From Paragordius varius (Eukaryota > Nematomorpha), in assembly GCA_964247055.1 (NCBI GenBank), contig OZ176053.1, positions 744,001 to 808,000 of the forward strand: 64,000 bases of DNA, in the 5' to 3' direction. Below are positions 36,941-48,225 of the stretch, in pieces; position 1 is the first letter of the stretch, and each line of letters begins with the position of its first letter. A program made the position numbers and the translations under genes. Under the pieces are notes generated by a model. The model saw only the letters and a list, made by a program, of their open reading frames with translations. It did no database searches and was not told where the DNA came from.

Positions 36941-39439
36941 ATGACAAAAATTTATCCTCTTACGATTGTTTTTGAGTCCAAAAATCACCAAAAAGTCAAT
37001 ACCTTTATTGGGACCAGACTTTATCAAATTTGTTTTATCAGAACTTTGAATCTTATTGATCAGACAATGGACGATATAAATCATTCTGAATGGAAAATAG
37101 TTAAGCATAAATCTCAAAAGTGTGCTGCAACTCAAGACTCTGATGTTTCGAATCTAAAAACCGTTGACAATATAATTTATGAAAAGTTAAAGTTTTATTA
37201 CGGCAATTCCTTAACACACATAGTTGAGGGAGTAATTCATATTTTCAAACAAAATAACCCTATTGAACTGGAAACTGCTATGATGGGAACTGATCGTAAT
37301 TCCACTCGATTAAGTCATTTAAATATTTTATGTATGCTTGGAGTACCCATACGTTTTACCACACATAAATTATTAAAATTTTTATCTCCCTTTGCCGCGA
37401 CACTTCAAACCATACGCATCATAAAAGATGAATCACCAAATTTTTATATGGTTTTGCTAAAGTTTAATTCAGCATCTATGGCTCTCGAATTTTATAAAAC
37501 TCTTCAGGGTGTTCCTTTATACAATTCACCCTATTATGAGTTATCGAGACAACATCAGCCCCTGCCAAATCATGAGGTTTGTCAACTTGCATTTGTTTCT
37601 CAAATTCAGTATCTTTCCTCTGATAACTTAAAGAATGAAATTATTTCTGAAAAATCAAACGGCATTTCTAAAATTGTGGATTCTAATAATTCCACTTTTC
37701 CACCAAACGATGCAACCGAACTACCTAAATGCATAGTTTGCATGGAACGGATGGAAGAATCCGTTGAAGGGATCCTTACTGTTCTTTGTAATCACAGTTT
37801 TCATGCCCATTGTATGTCTCAATGGCGTGATAATACTTGTCCAGTTTGTAGATTTTCACAAACTGGCATTCCATCTCCAACTCATAACAATGGCGATCGT
37901 TCCAAATTTCGCATGGGTGATTCTCTAAATAATTATTCATCCGATGATGCTATAAACAATATGAATGAATCCGCCATTGATTTTAATCGCTTGTTTGATA
38001 CCAGTTCAGGTGGCAAGGGTAATTTAATATCATCCACGCTTGATTATGTTAATTCGGAGGCAGACGATACGACGTTTGATCACAATGTGTGTTTGGAGAG
38101 TGGATGTGGGAGCTCGTCTGACCTTTGGATATGTCTTATATGTGGAAATATTGGTTGCGGCCGATACTTGAGAGGCCATGCCTCTAAACATTACGAAGAA
38201 AGCTCCCACACTTTTGCAATGGAAGTTGAATCGGGACGTGTATGGGATTACTTGGGTGACAACTATGTCCATCGCCTTATCCAAAACAGGGTTGATGGTA
38301 AGGTGGTGGAATATGTACGTCCAAATAATCACATTAGTCTTAACCGAGTAGATAATCATGACAATCTAAGATCGACAGTTGAACAACATCAAGCAAAGGA
38401 TGCTTTATACCGTAAAAAAGGGCAAAGTGCTAAACAAATTTACAAACATAAAAAGCGTCAAGCGAAAATACAATCGTTAAAAGACACATTGGGAGAATAT
38501 TGTTCTTGTCCGATGGAACTAGTATTAAACGAAAGAATAATTGACGAAGTTTTTTCAAATGTCAACACCGAGGAATGCAATGCTGATCATACAGAGTTTA
38601 ATATTACAGGGGATATGACCAAAAATTTACCGGAGAAAAAAATGCATGATATCCCAGTCCTTTGTCAATATTGTGGTAAGTTTCGATGTACGTATGACAG
38701 CTCTGATGATTATTCATCTCCAAATACCACCGATTCTTCCGAAAATTCTGATGTAGATGGAAAGTTCTATAATCATCCCTCTGATATTGTTCGGTCACAA
38801 AACAGATTATACAGTGAAGATGAAAATGACACGCTAACCAATGTTTATGCTTGCGAAAACGAAAAAATTGATTCAATCAGCCTTGAATATAGCTATATTA
38901 TGAGTCAACAACTTCAGGCCCAAAGGCAGCACTTTAAAAGAGAGCTAGAAAGCGCAGAAAACGATTTCCTTCGTGAAATTATATTGCGTGATACCAAAGT
39001 TACTGCATTGCATAAGCGATTGGCTGAATCATCTGCGCTAAGTGAACGACAAACCCGAGACTACGAAAAATTAGATAAAAAGTATAAACTTCTCAGCAAT
39101 AAATTTGATTGTCTATTGAAGGATCACAAAGAAGAACGAATACTTAATTCTACCTTAGCGCAAAATCAATCCGAACTCCAGAAAAAATATCAAGATCTAG
39201 AGTCGAAATTTAATCAAGCTTTGCTTCTAAAGGAAACGGAGTTGACCGATCTCAAAGAACAACTTAGAGATGTGATGTTTCATTTTCAAGCTCAAAAAAC
39301 CATAGAAAATACCTCAAACGGTGATAATTTGCAAGTGACGCAAGAGGAATTACAGGGCGGCTGTATTATTGTACCAACGCCTTCTGAACCTTCCAACATA
39401 AAATCACATAACAGACGTCGGAAAAAAAATAAGGGATAA
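36941..39439 (+). CDS. BRAP: BRAP/ETP1-like E3 ubiquitin ligase (BRCA1-associated protein 2)
   Basis: BRAP (IMP) is a cytoplasmic RING-type ligase that binds nuclear localisation signals and tunes Ras-MAPK signalling. One open exon of 832 residues. Domains: BRAP2/RRM-like about 118-205 (RLSHLNILCMLGVPIRFTTH, ESPNFYMVLLKFNSASMALE); RING-H2 264-304 (CIVCMERMEESVEGILTVLC, CNHSFHAHCMSQW, CPVC); UBP zinc finger about 382-460 (DLWICLICGNIGCGRYLRGH, VWDYLGDNYVHRL); then LEYSYIMSQQLQAQR and a coiled coil to about 790 with QLRDVMF. It ends in a basic tail (RRRKKNKG). Human BRAP is 592 residues. The extra length is mainly an insert of about 190 residues between the UBP finger and the coiled coil, with CSC and CQYCGKFRC pairs, and a longer N-terminus. 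The first UBP cysteine pair is spaced C-x4-C (CLESGC), not C-x2-C. The start at 36941 is preferred because LTIVFES resembles the hydrophobic N-terminus of other BRAPs; Met at 37067 is the alternative. AATAAA at 39508-39513 is a candidate polyadenylation signal. Confidence 0.96.
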   Translation: MTKIYPLTIVFESKNHQKVNTFIGTRLYQICFIRTLNLIDQTMDDINHSEWKIVKHKSQKCAATQDSDVSNLKTVDNIIYEKLKFYYGNSLTHIVEGVIHIFKQNNPIELETAMMGTDRNSTRLSHLNILCMLGVPIRFTTHKLLKFLSPFAATLQTIRIIKDESPNFYMVLLKFNSASMALEFYKTLQGVPLYNSPYYELSRQHQPLPNHEVCQLAFVSQIQYLSSDNLKNEIISEKSNGISKIVDSNNSTFPPNDATELPKCIVCMERMEESVEGILTVLCNHSFHAHCMSQWRDNTCPVCRFSQTGIPSPTHNNGDRSKFRMGDSLNNYSSDDAINNMNESAIDFNRLFDTSSGGKGNLISSTLDYVNSEADDTTFDHNVCLESGCGSSSDLWICLICGNIGCGRYLRGHASKHYEESSHTFAMEVESGRVWDYLGDNYVHRLIQNRVDGKVVEYVRPNNHISLNRVDNHDNLRSTVEQHQAKDALYRKKGQSAKQIYKHKKRQAKIQSLKDTLGEYCSCPMELVLNERIIDEVFSNVNTEECNADHTEFNITGDMTKNLPEKKMHDIPVLCQYCGKFRCTYDSSDDYSSPNTTDSSENSDVDGKFYNHPSDIVRSQNRLYSEDENDTLTNVYACENEKIDSISLEYSYIMSQQLQAQRQHFKRELESAENDFLREIILRDTKVTALHKRLAESSALSERQTRDYEKLDKKYKLLSNKFDCLLKDHKEERILNSTLAQNQSELQKKYQDLESKFNQALLLKETELTDLKEQLRDVMFHFQAQKTIENTSNGDNLQVTQEELQGGCIIVPTPSEPSNIKSHNRRRKKNKG

Positions 39440-39567
39440 GCAATATTTTTGCAATATACAACTTTCATTATATTATTTATCAAATAACCCTCAAATATAT
39501 TTATTTTAATAAATCTTATTATCTTATACATGTAAGGTAAATTTTACAATATATGTAAATTAAGATA

Positions 39568-39778
39568 CAGTAAAAATTATACAGACAAAACGTAATATAT
39601 AGACGATTTTTTAGACAACCATACTTTTTTAAACCCTAATTTATGCTACAAATTACAATCGTAAATCCCATATTAATTTTACCAATTTAAATCTATATTT
39701 ATACTTTGCAGTTTAAAACTATGATTTATGTTTAGAAAATCAAGTTACGTTTTGTCCGTATAACTTCTATTTTTACTG
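39568..39778. repeat. M1 MITE just downstream of BRAP
   Basis: 211 bp between TA pairs at 39566-39567 and 39779-39780; starts CAGTAAAAATTATACAGACA. Shortened interior. Confidence 0.85.
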
Positions 39779-39784
39779 TATTTT

Positions 39785-41283
39785 GTAAAAAAATATGAAT
39801 TTTGCGCATTTGTGTGTTTCCAACTAGTTTTGCCTTACAAAGCATTTTTCGTCGTCAGAACAATTACCGACAACAACTCCACTGTAATCTGCTCAATATA
39901 AGCGTAGAAAATAATAAGAAGGCTCATAAAATCTCTAAAATTTAATCGTAGTAATTTATTCGAAAAAATTATAACAAATATTATATCAATAAAGACTATT
40001 TGTATAAATCAAAAGAAATTCTCCATTCATATAAATTTATTAGGAAAAATATATATAACGAGATTATTCTCCCATTATTACAAATTAGATTTGAGATTTG
40101 ATAACCAATGTAAAACTGGTCTATCATAATAAAATTATTTTCATTAGTCTTACAAATATGGTAGGTAAATGCTAACAGACTTTAAATACTAAATCCAAAT
40201 AATTTGCTGTAAACCTCTTTATGAATTAAGAGATTCTTACATTGGGACGGGACGGATGTATCAAACCTTTGCGCTTAAATTGTCATTATTATAGCTAAGA
40301 TCAGGGTCGATTTGTCGCTATTTCGCAAGTTTAGTTACGCCAGTTTGTACGGTTAAATGTGATGGAAATAAACTGTTGCATTGTTAGCTTGGGTTCTTTA
40401 GTTAAATTATCATCCAGCGCATTTTACATCCACCAACTTTTCCCGACATCATCTGATATTCCAAGTTTTTGGCTCTAGTGATGTGGCTACTTTAAAGGCA
40501 TCAGCCGTATAAGGATATTTTAGGTTTAATTTTATAGAAGACAGTGCTTTTAATTTTATCTTTCTATTTTATCTGTAGCAATTTTTTCCAGCACCCTATT
40601 TCGAAAGCAATGATAGATCTTTCATGTCTCCTCTTTAGTGTCCAATACTCGGCGGCAATTTAATTTTAATTTTATGTTTTATCATGAGATTACCATAGTT
40701 TATTGTATTTTAATATATTCGCTTTCTAACTTTATTTTACAAACCATTGAAAAGCCTTTTTTACTTTAGGGAGGGTTTTATTTCATCCTTAATTGGACGG
40801 CTACCGGTTATCGAGAATATCCAATTCCGAAAACATATTCAACTCTCAATTTTTCACTAGATAATTAAAATATAAAAAAGACGAATTCTATAATCAAAAT
40901 TTGAAATCTTAAGCAAATTTTCTTTATATTTGATAAAAATATATATTAATGTTAAAATGTTATTAAATCAATTTGGACGGATATATTTTCAGGTAAATTG
41001 CCTCATTCAATACCCATTAGAAAATATAAATGATTCATAAATAAACAATTTTAGAGTACAAAAGGGACGCGTGCATTAACTACAGGATTATATTAAAAAT
41101 ATTTTATTTTGGCCTTGTACAATATTGAATTTACATACGAGACTATGAAATCCCAAATTTAAATTTAAATCATGCGAGCTAATATAGACCCCGTTATTTG
41201 GCCCAATTTTTTAAATATATTGAAATCAAAATCGTTCCGGAACACAAAACTACCCAAAAAGCTAATGAAGTATCAATGACGAA
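39785..41283. other. Intergenic, no gene seen
   Basis: AT-rich non-coding sequence. A slightly GC-richer patch lies at about 40245-40360 (GGGACGGGACGGATGTATCA), with TTTGGACGGATATAT echoed at 40972; it might be a further unlabelled repeat. Confidence 0.45.
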
Positions 41284-41840
41284 ATATTATCGATTCAAAT
41301 AGGGGTATCTAAATACGCCAGACTATATTTATGTTGATATTTTTAAAAAACTACTGAAAGAAACGATCCCAGTCATTTATGCTTCTATCGTAATAAAAAT
41401 TATATTATAAGCCGAAATATCTGAATATTTAGTTTTGAAAAAAAAGTTCCATGAAGTACTTCGACGCCATTTTTTACAGTATTTTTGTAAAATATCGTGT
41501 TTAATTTTAAAGATATATTTAAAGCTTTTTCTTAATCCCATCTAACATTGATTGAAACAGAAAAGGTGAATTATTTTTTATATATATATTTGGCTAATGC
41601 ACACATGTCATGTTGACTATTACCCTGAGGTTTTATTTTATTATAAGTAATATCGAGTATTTTTGAAACAACGTTTTTTATATATTTCAATTCATATATA
41701 TTATATAAGTGCAAATTTTTGCCATGGTTTCAATTTATTTTAGATTTTTTGAATTATTTAGTTTTAAACAGGCCTAGGGTATCCAACCACCCCAATTTAA
41801 ATCGAAGGACTGTAATGAATGTGTTGTATCCAAGTATTAA
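41284..41840. repeat. M2 element, copy 2 (inverted relative to copy 1)
   Basis: TCGATTCAAATAGGGGTATC at left; TGTGTTGTATCCAAGTATTAA at right with TTAA at 41837-41840. Interior ACTACTGAAAGAAACGATCC matches the reverse of copy 1. The left terminus is worn. Confidence 0.78.
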
Positions 41841-42420
41841 ATTATTCATTTTATTTGTAGGCAATAAATAGTATATGTCAAAAATTGTACTTAACATTAT
41901 TTTAAAAAATACTGTCAAGTATAAAAAAGGGAGGGGGTACGTATGCATTGGAGGTATTGTTGATAAGTGTTGAATGTGAAAATAGCTACCATTCATAATT
42001 GCAATTATTGACCAAAGTTTAAAATGGGTTCGAAATAATAAAAACTCTAATTAATATATTTGAAACATTTTAAGATAAATATTTTATAAAGAAATAATAC
42101 TCCATCTATTTATTTAATGGAACGAAAGTGGCATTTTTTTAATAATTAGGGCGATCCCACAAAAATAATTATTAGTATTGAGTTTACACCGTTTTGAGGT
42201 TCGAAATTTTTTTTCCATAATTTTAGAGTAACGAGAACCGATATTACCGACATTATAGGCCATATTTTTTTTTCAAATGGCTAAAAGTGTATTTGATTTC
42301 CACCATGTATGTAACTTTTCATTTTTGCGGTATAATATTTAACTAAACACTAATTTTTTGTTGATTTTTAAAAAAATAACTAGCTAAAACGAAATTCATT
42401 CACTTAAAATTTCACAAATT

Positions 42421-42786
42421 TATTAGCGGAAAACGCCATCTTTATAGTAATTATTTAACCTATTATGGAGATTATTTCTCTTAGCCTACCTTTGCAATTA
42501 GAAGTTATAGTACTTCCTATCAATCAATAGGTGGATGAAACGAAAATTTAAAGGGGACAGTGTTTACCACGTGTCATAGTGTGAGACGCGTTTCGTCCTT
42601 GTTGTGGACTCATCATCCACACATAATGACACGTGGTAAACACTGCCCCCTTTAAATTTTCGTTTCATAAAGCCACCTATTGCTTGATAGGAAGTACTAT
42701 AACTTCTAATTGCAAAGGTAGGCTAAGAGAAATAATCTCCATAATATGTTAAATATTTACTATAAAGATGGCATTTTCCGCTAAAA
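42421..42786. repeat. 366-bp palindrome centred on a hammerhead-like motif
   Basis: Arms of about 155 bp (42421-42577 and 42628-42786) are reverse complements of each other with few mismatches. They include GCTAAGAGAAATAATCTCCA, CTTCTAATTGCAAAGGTAGG and ACACTGYCCCCTTTAAATTT. The centre holds the ribozyme-like motif on the - strand. The arm sequence recurs a third time at 43033-43165. The arm is evidently the body of a repeat unit, and two units lie head to head here. Confidence 0.9.
42567..42636 (-). ncRNA. Hammerhead ribozyme-like motif, core altered
   Basis: On the minus strand the order is helix I (CCACGTGTCA...TGACACGTGG, with an internal loop), the core, GTCC-ACAACAA-GGAC (helix II), GAAA, CGCG, TC. 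The 5-prime core reads ATGATGA where the active motif has CTGATGA. The first core base pairs with a core G in the active fold, so this copy is probably inactive. Confidence 0.75.
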
Positions 42787-42982
42787 AAATTGTGATTTTC
42801 TAATTATATAAGCCCCATCCTGGCTAATGGATAAAAAGAAGATATGATAATTGGCTTAATCGAAGTCCAATCGGTTGCCCTCTCTGGGCCTAAGTTCTCC
42901 GTTTTTTCTTTCACCAACTATAATTGGTTTAAAATCTTAAATTAATCAGTATATATACAAACTTTTAACGACATTGTTTACC

Positions 42983-43047
42983 CGTGCTCATTATGTGTGG
43001 CTGATGAGTCCACAATAAGGACGAAACGCGTCTCACACTATGACACG
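42983..43047 (+). ncRNA. Type I hammerhead ribozyme
   Basis: Self-cleaving RNA motif. CTGATGA (43001-43007), helix II GTCC/GGAC with loop ACAATAA (43008-43022), GAAA (43023-43026), CGCG, then TC with the predicted cut after 43032. Helix I is formed by TGTGG before the core and TCACAC after the cut, then an internal loop TTAT/TA and outer pairs TCA/TGA and CGTG/CACG. Helix III would be the palindrome ACGCGT with no loop, which a single molecule cannot fold; such motifs are expected to cut as dimers. Motifs of this kind are known from Penelope-like elements and small retrozymes in animals. Downstream (43033-43165) lies the same repeat body as in the neighbouring palindrome. Confidence 0.9.
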
Positions 43048-43165
43048 TAAACACTGTCCCCTTTAAATTTTCGTTTCATAAAGCCCTCTATTGCTTGATA
43101 GGAAGTATTATAACTTCTAATTGCAAAGGTAGGCTAAGAGAAATAATCTCCATAATATGTTAGAA
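43033..43165 (+). repeat. Third copy of the hammerhead-linked repeat body
   Basis: Matches the right palindrome arm from ACACTGTCCCCTTTAAATTT to CTCCATAATATGTTA, then similarity stops. Length suggests truncation relative to the palindrome arms, which continue to TTTTCCGCTAA. Confidence 0.85.
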
Positions 43166-43400
43166 ATTCATACATGCCAATATACAGTAAATTTAGCCAT
43201 TAATACTGATATGGCCTATAAATAATAGGCTTTACTTATTATTTATACTACTCATTCACATTGTAAAAATAATATATGTTAATTATAAAATGGACTTGCA
43301 GCAAAATTTGACATTTAGAAACCTAGTATAAAATGTATATAGATTGAACCAAGATTTAAAATCAAATTAATGTTTAAAATTAATTATGGTTAATACAATG

Positions 43401-43608
43401 ATGTATCCTTTATTTTATCATAAATTTATTTTTTTTCGTTAAATGGGTATAAATATTTAGTAAAGAATGGAAAAAACAAAAGCTCTATGGTAATTTTTAT
43501 ACTTTTTCGATGAATATGATATTGTTGATAAGATGGAGCTCTTATTTTTCCATTCTTTAACAAATATTTATACCCATTTAAAAGAAATTTATAAAATAAA
43601 GGATACAT
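43401..43608. repeat. 208-bp foldback element (family M7)
   Basis: ATGTATCCTTTATTTTATCA at left and TAAAATAAAGGATACAT at right. The inverted arms are about 85 bp, through GGGTATAAATATTTAGTAAA and GAATGGAAAAA, with a loop of about 45 bp. Only one copy was noticed in the window. Confidence 0.85.
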
Positions 43609-43759
43609 GACTGTAACTGTAAAAAATACATAATAAAGGGTATGGATGGTATAGAAATGAACTAGTGATGAATCATCTATATTCTATAAATATAATGAAG
43701 CAAAAAAACAATATTAACAATAAGTGTAATTAGTATATAAGACAGTCTTTATGATTTTA

Positions 43760-43992
43760 CAGTAACTGAAATTATACGGACAAAACGAAAAAATATAAAG
43801 ACAAATATTTTTTCTAAAAGACAACCATACTTTTTAAATCTTGATTTATTACAATTACCTTATTGTTTTAAATGGCAAAGTGTGAAATAGAGATATACTA
43901 ACACAATCAATTCTATGTTTTACAATTGTAACTAAATAGCTTATATTAGAAAATTAAGGTTTTAAAAAGTATGGTTGTCTTTTAGATAAAAA
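43760..43992. repeat. M1 MITE, right end truncated
   Basis: TA-CAGTAACTGAAATTATACGG at left; it stops in TTGTCTTTTAGATAAAAATT without the outer right TIR. A fragment of another copy follows at about 44070-44240. Confidence 0.78.
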
Positions 43993-44449
43993 TTTTTTAT
44001 CGTAAAAATCGATGTCTCGAGCATATTTAGATCCAAAATAAAATCTAAGGGCAAAACTGGCGGTCTTTTACATTAAAAGTTAAAAAAGACAAAACTTTAA
44101 AAAGACACCACCATATTTTAACCTTAATCTATGTTTTAAAATTATAATTATATGGTATAAGGAGGAAAAATCAAAGTTTAAAAAAGTATGGTTGTCTTAT
44201 AAAAATAATTACTTTTATTTGTTTGTCTGTTTAATTTTTACTGAAATTAAGTCGAAATCGCTATATATCGTATGTTTTTGATTTTGAAAAATCATCAATT
44301 ATATAGAAAAAATTTAAAAATTTTAATTTAAAAAGAGACAATGAATAGGCCATATTATTGGTTACAGGTGTTTTTAATTTAGCATTAGATCAAATATATT
44401 ATTCTTATAAACCCATTGTTAATTAGTATACATTGTTAACAAAAAGATA

Positions 44450-45065
44450 CAGTAAAAAATGAAATTATACGGACACAACGTAAATATATAAAGACAATTT
44501 TTTTCTTTGAGACAATCGTACTTTTTTTATTTTGATTTATTTGAATTAAGCTCATATTTATTAAGTATGGAATAAAGATGTATATTTGCAACACATCTAA
44601 TAATATATTTTACAATTTTAATTAAATTGCTTATATAATAAAAATAAGTAATTAATTTGATGATGGTCCTTAAAAAAAATATTTGTCTTTATATTTTACG
44701 TTTTGTCCGTATAATATAAATACTTCTATTCTATAGGCCGAATATCGAAGTCACACGCCTAATTTCAGTTAATCACGTTTTTTAAAATTACAACTTTAAA
44801 CTATCACGGTAAAAAGTGAAATTATGGAAATGTAAAAACATAAAAAATAATTTTTTTTAAAAAAAGGACGACCATACTTTTTAAACTGTATTTTATTTAA
44901 TTAAGATTTATTATTTTTGCAAAGTTTACTAAGTAGAGATGTAACTTGGTTTTTTCAATTTTATATTTTAAATTTTAATTTAAAAAAAATAAAAGTTTAA
45001 GGAACTATAATTGTCTTTTAAAAAAATATTTGTCTTTATATTTTTACGTTTTGTCTGTATAAATT
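44450..45065. repeat. Two M1 MITE copies in a row
   Basis: Copies at 44450-44722 (CAGTAAAAAATGAAATTATA, right end worn) and about 44808-45062 (ACGGTAAAAAGTGAAATTAT to CGTTTTGTCTGTATAAATTA). Confidence 0.75.
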
Positions 45066-45118
45066 AATAATGATTTAAAACAGTGGTAGTAACCAAAAAA
45101 AATATTAAGCGGTTTGAG

Positions 45119-45404
45119 CAGAGGCCTTGCTAGTCAGAGGGGGAAAAGGGGCGCTTATGCACCGGGCGCCATTGTTAGAGGAGCGCCGGATTTTAAAATT
45201 TTTTAATTTAATTTCGAAAAATAGGTATTAACAAGTTTTTATTTTAAATAATACATGCAAAAATTCACCCATTTAAGAGTGGTCATGACCACGGTTTGCA
45301 TTTGATTATTTTTAAAAAAAAAATGCAAGGGATTTGCATTGAAGTGGAGGGGGCGCCATCATGGATTCATGCACCTGGCGCCAGAAATGCAAGCTAAGCC
45401 TCTG
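45119..45404. repeat. 286-bp hAT-like MITE
   Basis: CAGAGGCCTTGCTAGTCAGA at left and GCAAGCTAAGCCTCTG at right as TIRs, with subterminal GGGCGCCATTG and GGCGCCAGAAA. The flanks GGTTTGAG (45111-45118) and GGTTTAAG (45405-45412) form an 8-bp target duplication with one mismatch, the size made by hAT transposases. GC-rich relative to its surroundings; no coding capacity. Confidence 0.88.
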
Positions 45405-45412
45405 GGTTTAAG

Positions 45413-47663
45413 TCTCGCTGTTTTAAAGTCTTGGCACATTGATTATACCGTATTGATAACTCATGTTTACATGTGTAAAAAATATTTTTAGCATCATATT
45501 TATTATTGTAATCAAAAATTTAATTTATTAGCCAAATTAGTGCAAGGCTTTTTGGTGTACATCGGTATTTTATTAAATTTTAAAATTAATTGTGTTCTTT
45601 TTGCCCTGTTAAATAAGTTTGTCTTAAACTGGTTAAACATAACTTTTCTCAAATCCCTAAAATTGGGATAGATTACTAAATGGATAAATTAAAAACTATA
45701 TAAATTTATAATAATGATTGGAAAATAAACTTTAAAAAATAAATATTTATATAAAAAACCATTAAAGAAAAGTTTAGTATATTTATAAAATGAGTTCAAG
45801 GCAAAAATGGGTGTGTTTGAAATAAACTTTGACCCAATCATTTTTTAATGTTCGTTTTCACGACATGCATTTATATAAAGGTTAATAGATTATGATTGAT
45901 ACACATAAATAGATATATATTAATATATACGCCTAACTTTTGCAATAAATTATATAATTTAATTATGTAACCCGAATACACGAATTAAGAGTACTATTCG
46001 AAAGTCCTTTATTAAGAGTTAATATTAAATTATTATAAAATTTAAACAAAAGTTGTGATTATTAAATCTAACCATCAAAATCCTTATCGGTTATATTTAG
46101 AATGATGATTCATAATTTAAAGTTAAAAAATACCTTTTTTAAATTAACCAACTTAACTATAAATACATATATTGTGACTAAATTTACAATATAAACTAAT
46201 TTATAAATTATCTCATAACTTTTCAAATAAATTAAAAATCATAAAATATCGAAATTTTTTAGATTAAATCTAATTATACTATACCCTAATTTTGTATTTA
46301 TTTAGGATGTATAAATTTAATATCGTCTGATAAATGTTCAAAAGTTTTTGGGATATTTATATAAGCGGTCACAGTACTGTCATAATATAATCATTTCTTT
46401 CACTAAATTTTACATTTTTTAACTTTTTTGCTCAAATTTAAAATTTAAGTAAATATATTAAAATCTAAATTAAAAAATCACCCCTGTAATCAATAATAAA
46501 TCTCTTTGCTTTATTGAGAAAGCTACTTCGAATTATTTAATAAAAAAATGTAAAGCAGAAAAGTTATACTAAATTTAATTTACACTAAACGATTAAAATC
46601 ATTTGTGAATAGAAAATATGTATCAATTATTATATCAATAAGTGCTAATTTCGGTTTTTAATTGGCTAAAATGGGATTCAATAATGTTGTTATGTATGAG
46701 ATTTTAATTGTATTATTTCCATTGTATTTTTTATTCCAAAATAAAATGTAAAATCTCGTATATGACAACAGACATCTTTTAGCCATTCAAAATAATGAAA
46801 TTATTGTTTTTACTGATGAAATAGACTATTTTTTTCTATTAACCAATTTAAAAAAAATAATAAAAAAACCAGAATATTGGTGTTGACTGTATTATATCCC
46901 CAAAATTTAAATCAACCGAAATTAAAGTAGGAGTGTAATAAATATTTTAATATTTTTTTGTTAAATAATCTTATTGATAAAGGCGACTCAAATATTTACG
47001 AGAGCATATTGCAATTATTAAAGTTATTTTTTGCTTAATATTATTAGTTATAACGATTGATATGCCAATAATGTTATTTATTCGTTCGCTTTGTATTTTA
47101 CATGAAAAAAAATGAAATTCGAAGGCTACTTATTTTTTTTCTTTTGCAATTAAATCACACAAAAAAGTTAATTGCGTTTTTGCCAAAAAAATCAACAACA
47201 TAATTACAAATTAACGTGAAAACAAAGGCTAATATAACGTTAACATTTTAGACCTTTAAAAAAGTAAATCAATAGAAACGCATTTTTTATTTCGATATGA
47301 TAACAAAATAAACTTGATCAGATAAAATATTTTTAACGCAATTATAACTTTTTTTCTTGGAGATGCATATCTATAAATTGATCAATAATTACTTGCACAG
47401 GGAGTACCAGAAAAAAAGAGCCAAAATTATGGCTTTTTACCAAATAAAAATATTTTAAATTTTAAAATTGCGATAATTTCGGATGAGAATTTTTTTAAGA
47501 CATATAAATGCACTATTATCATCTAAGAAACTTTGTATCATTCTCTTTTGCTAACTTAAAATTTGGGTATTTTTTCAATTCCAAAGCAGTTTTAAATTTG
47601 AGTATCTCTTCCAGAATATTGATCTTTATTTTAAATATGCATTATATGGCCTTTAAGCGTATT
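45413..47663. other. Intergenic with one small inverted-repeat element
   Basis: No gene recognised. At 46664-46784 a 121-bp element begins GGCTAAAATGGGATTCAATA and ends GACATCTTTTAGCC. Its arms pair through TTGTTATGTATGAGATTTTA and TAAAATCTCGTATATGACAA. Confidence 0.55.
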
Positions 47664-47936
47664 AGTAAAAATTGAAATTATACAAATGTAAAAATATAAA
47701 TTTAAAAGACAACCATGCCTTTTTAAACCTTAATTTTCCCTTATAAACTATTTAATTACAATTGAAAATTATATAACTCATTGCGTTACCAATATACATT
47801 TTTATTTCACTTCGCAATTATAAACAATGGTTTATATTTCGACATTTAAAGAATTAAAAATTGTCTTTTGAAATATAATTGTCTTTATATTGTTACGTGT
47901 TGTCCGTATAATTTAAATTTTTACTCTATATAATTA
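47664..47936. repeat. M1 MITE upstream of headcase 3-prime end
   Basis: TTAGTAAAAATTGAAATTAT at left; TTGTCCGTATAATTTAAATT then TTTACTCTATA at right. Diverged ends. Confidence 0.75.
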
Positions 47937-48099
47937 TAAATAATATGAAATAGTTATAGTCATCAAATAAATCTTAATTCTTGTTAAATCCTGGCATTAA
48001 TTTTAAGTATTTGCCAACAGCAAATTTTTTTTATTTAACATCATCTGATTGTTAGCTAATTTTTGACCCAAGATGTAGTAAAAAATCATATTTTTCAAA

Positions 48100-48225
48100 A
48101 ACTTTAAAATAATTGTTTTAAAAGTTTGAAGATAAAAAACCTCCATTTTAAAAATAATATTTTTGCAAAAACTTTAAAATATTGTTTGCAAAGTTTGAAG
48201 ATAAAAAACCTCCATTTTTTTAAAA
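48100..48225. repeat. 60-bp direct duplication
   Basis: The block CAAAAACTTTAAAATA...GTTTGAAGATAAAAAACCTCCATTTT occurs twice in succession with minor changes. Confidence 0.85.

Noticed and set aside
38030-38359. 109-codon minus-strand open frame within BRAP
   Set aside because: Antisense shadow of the BRAP UBP finger coding sequence.
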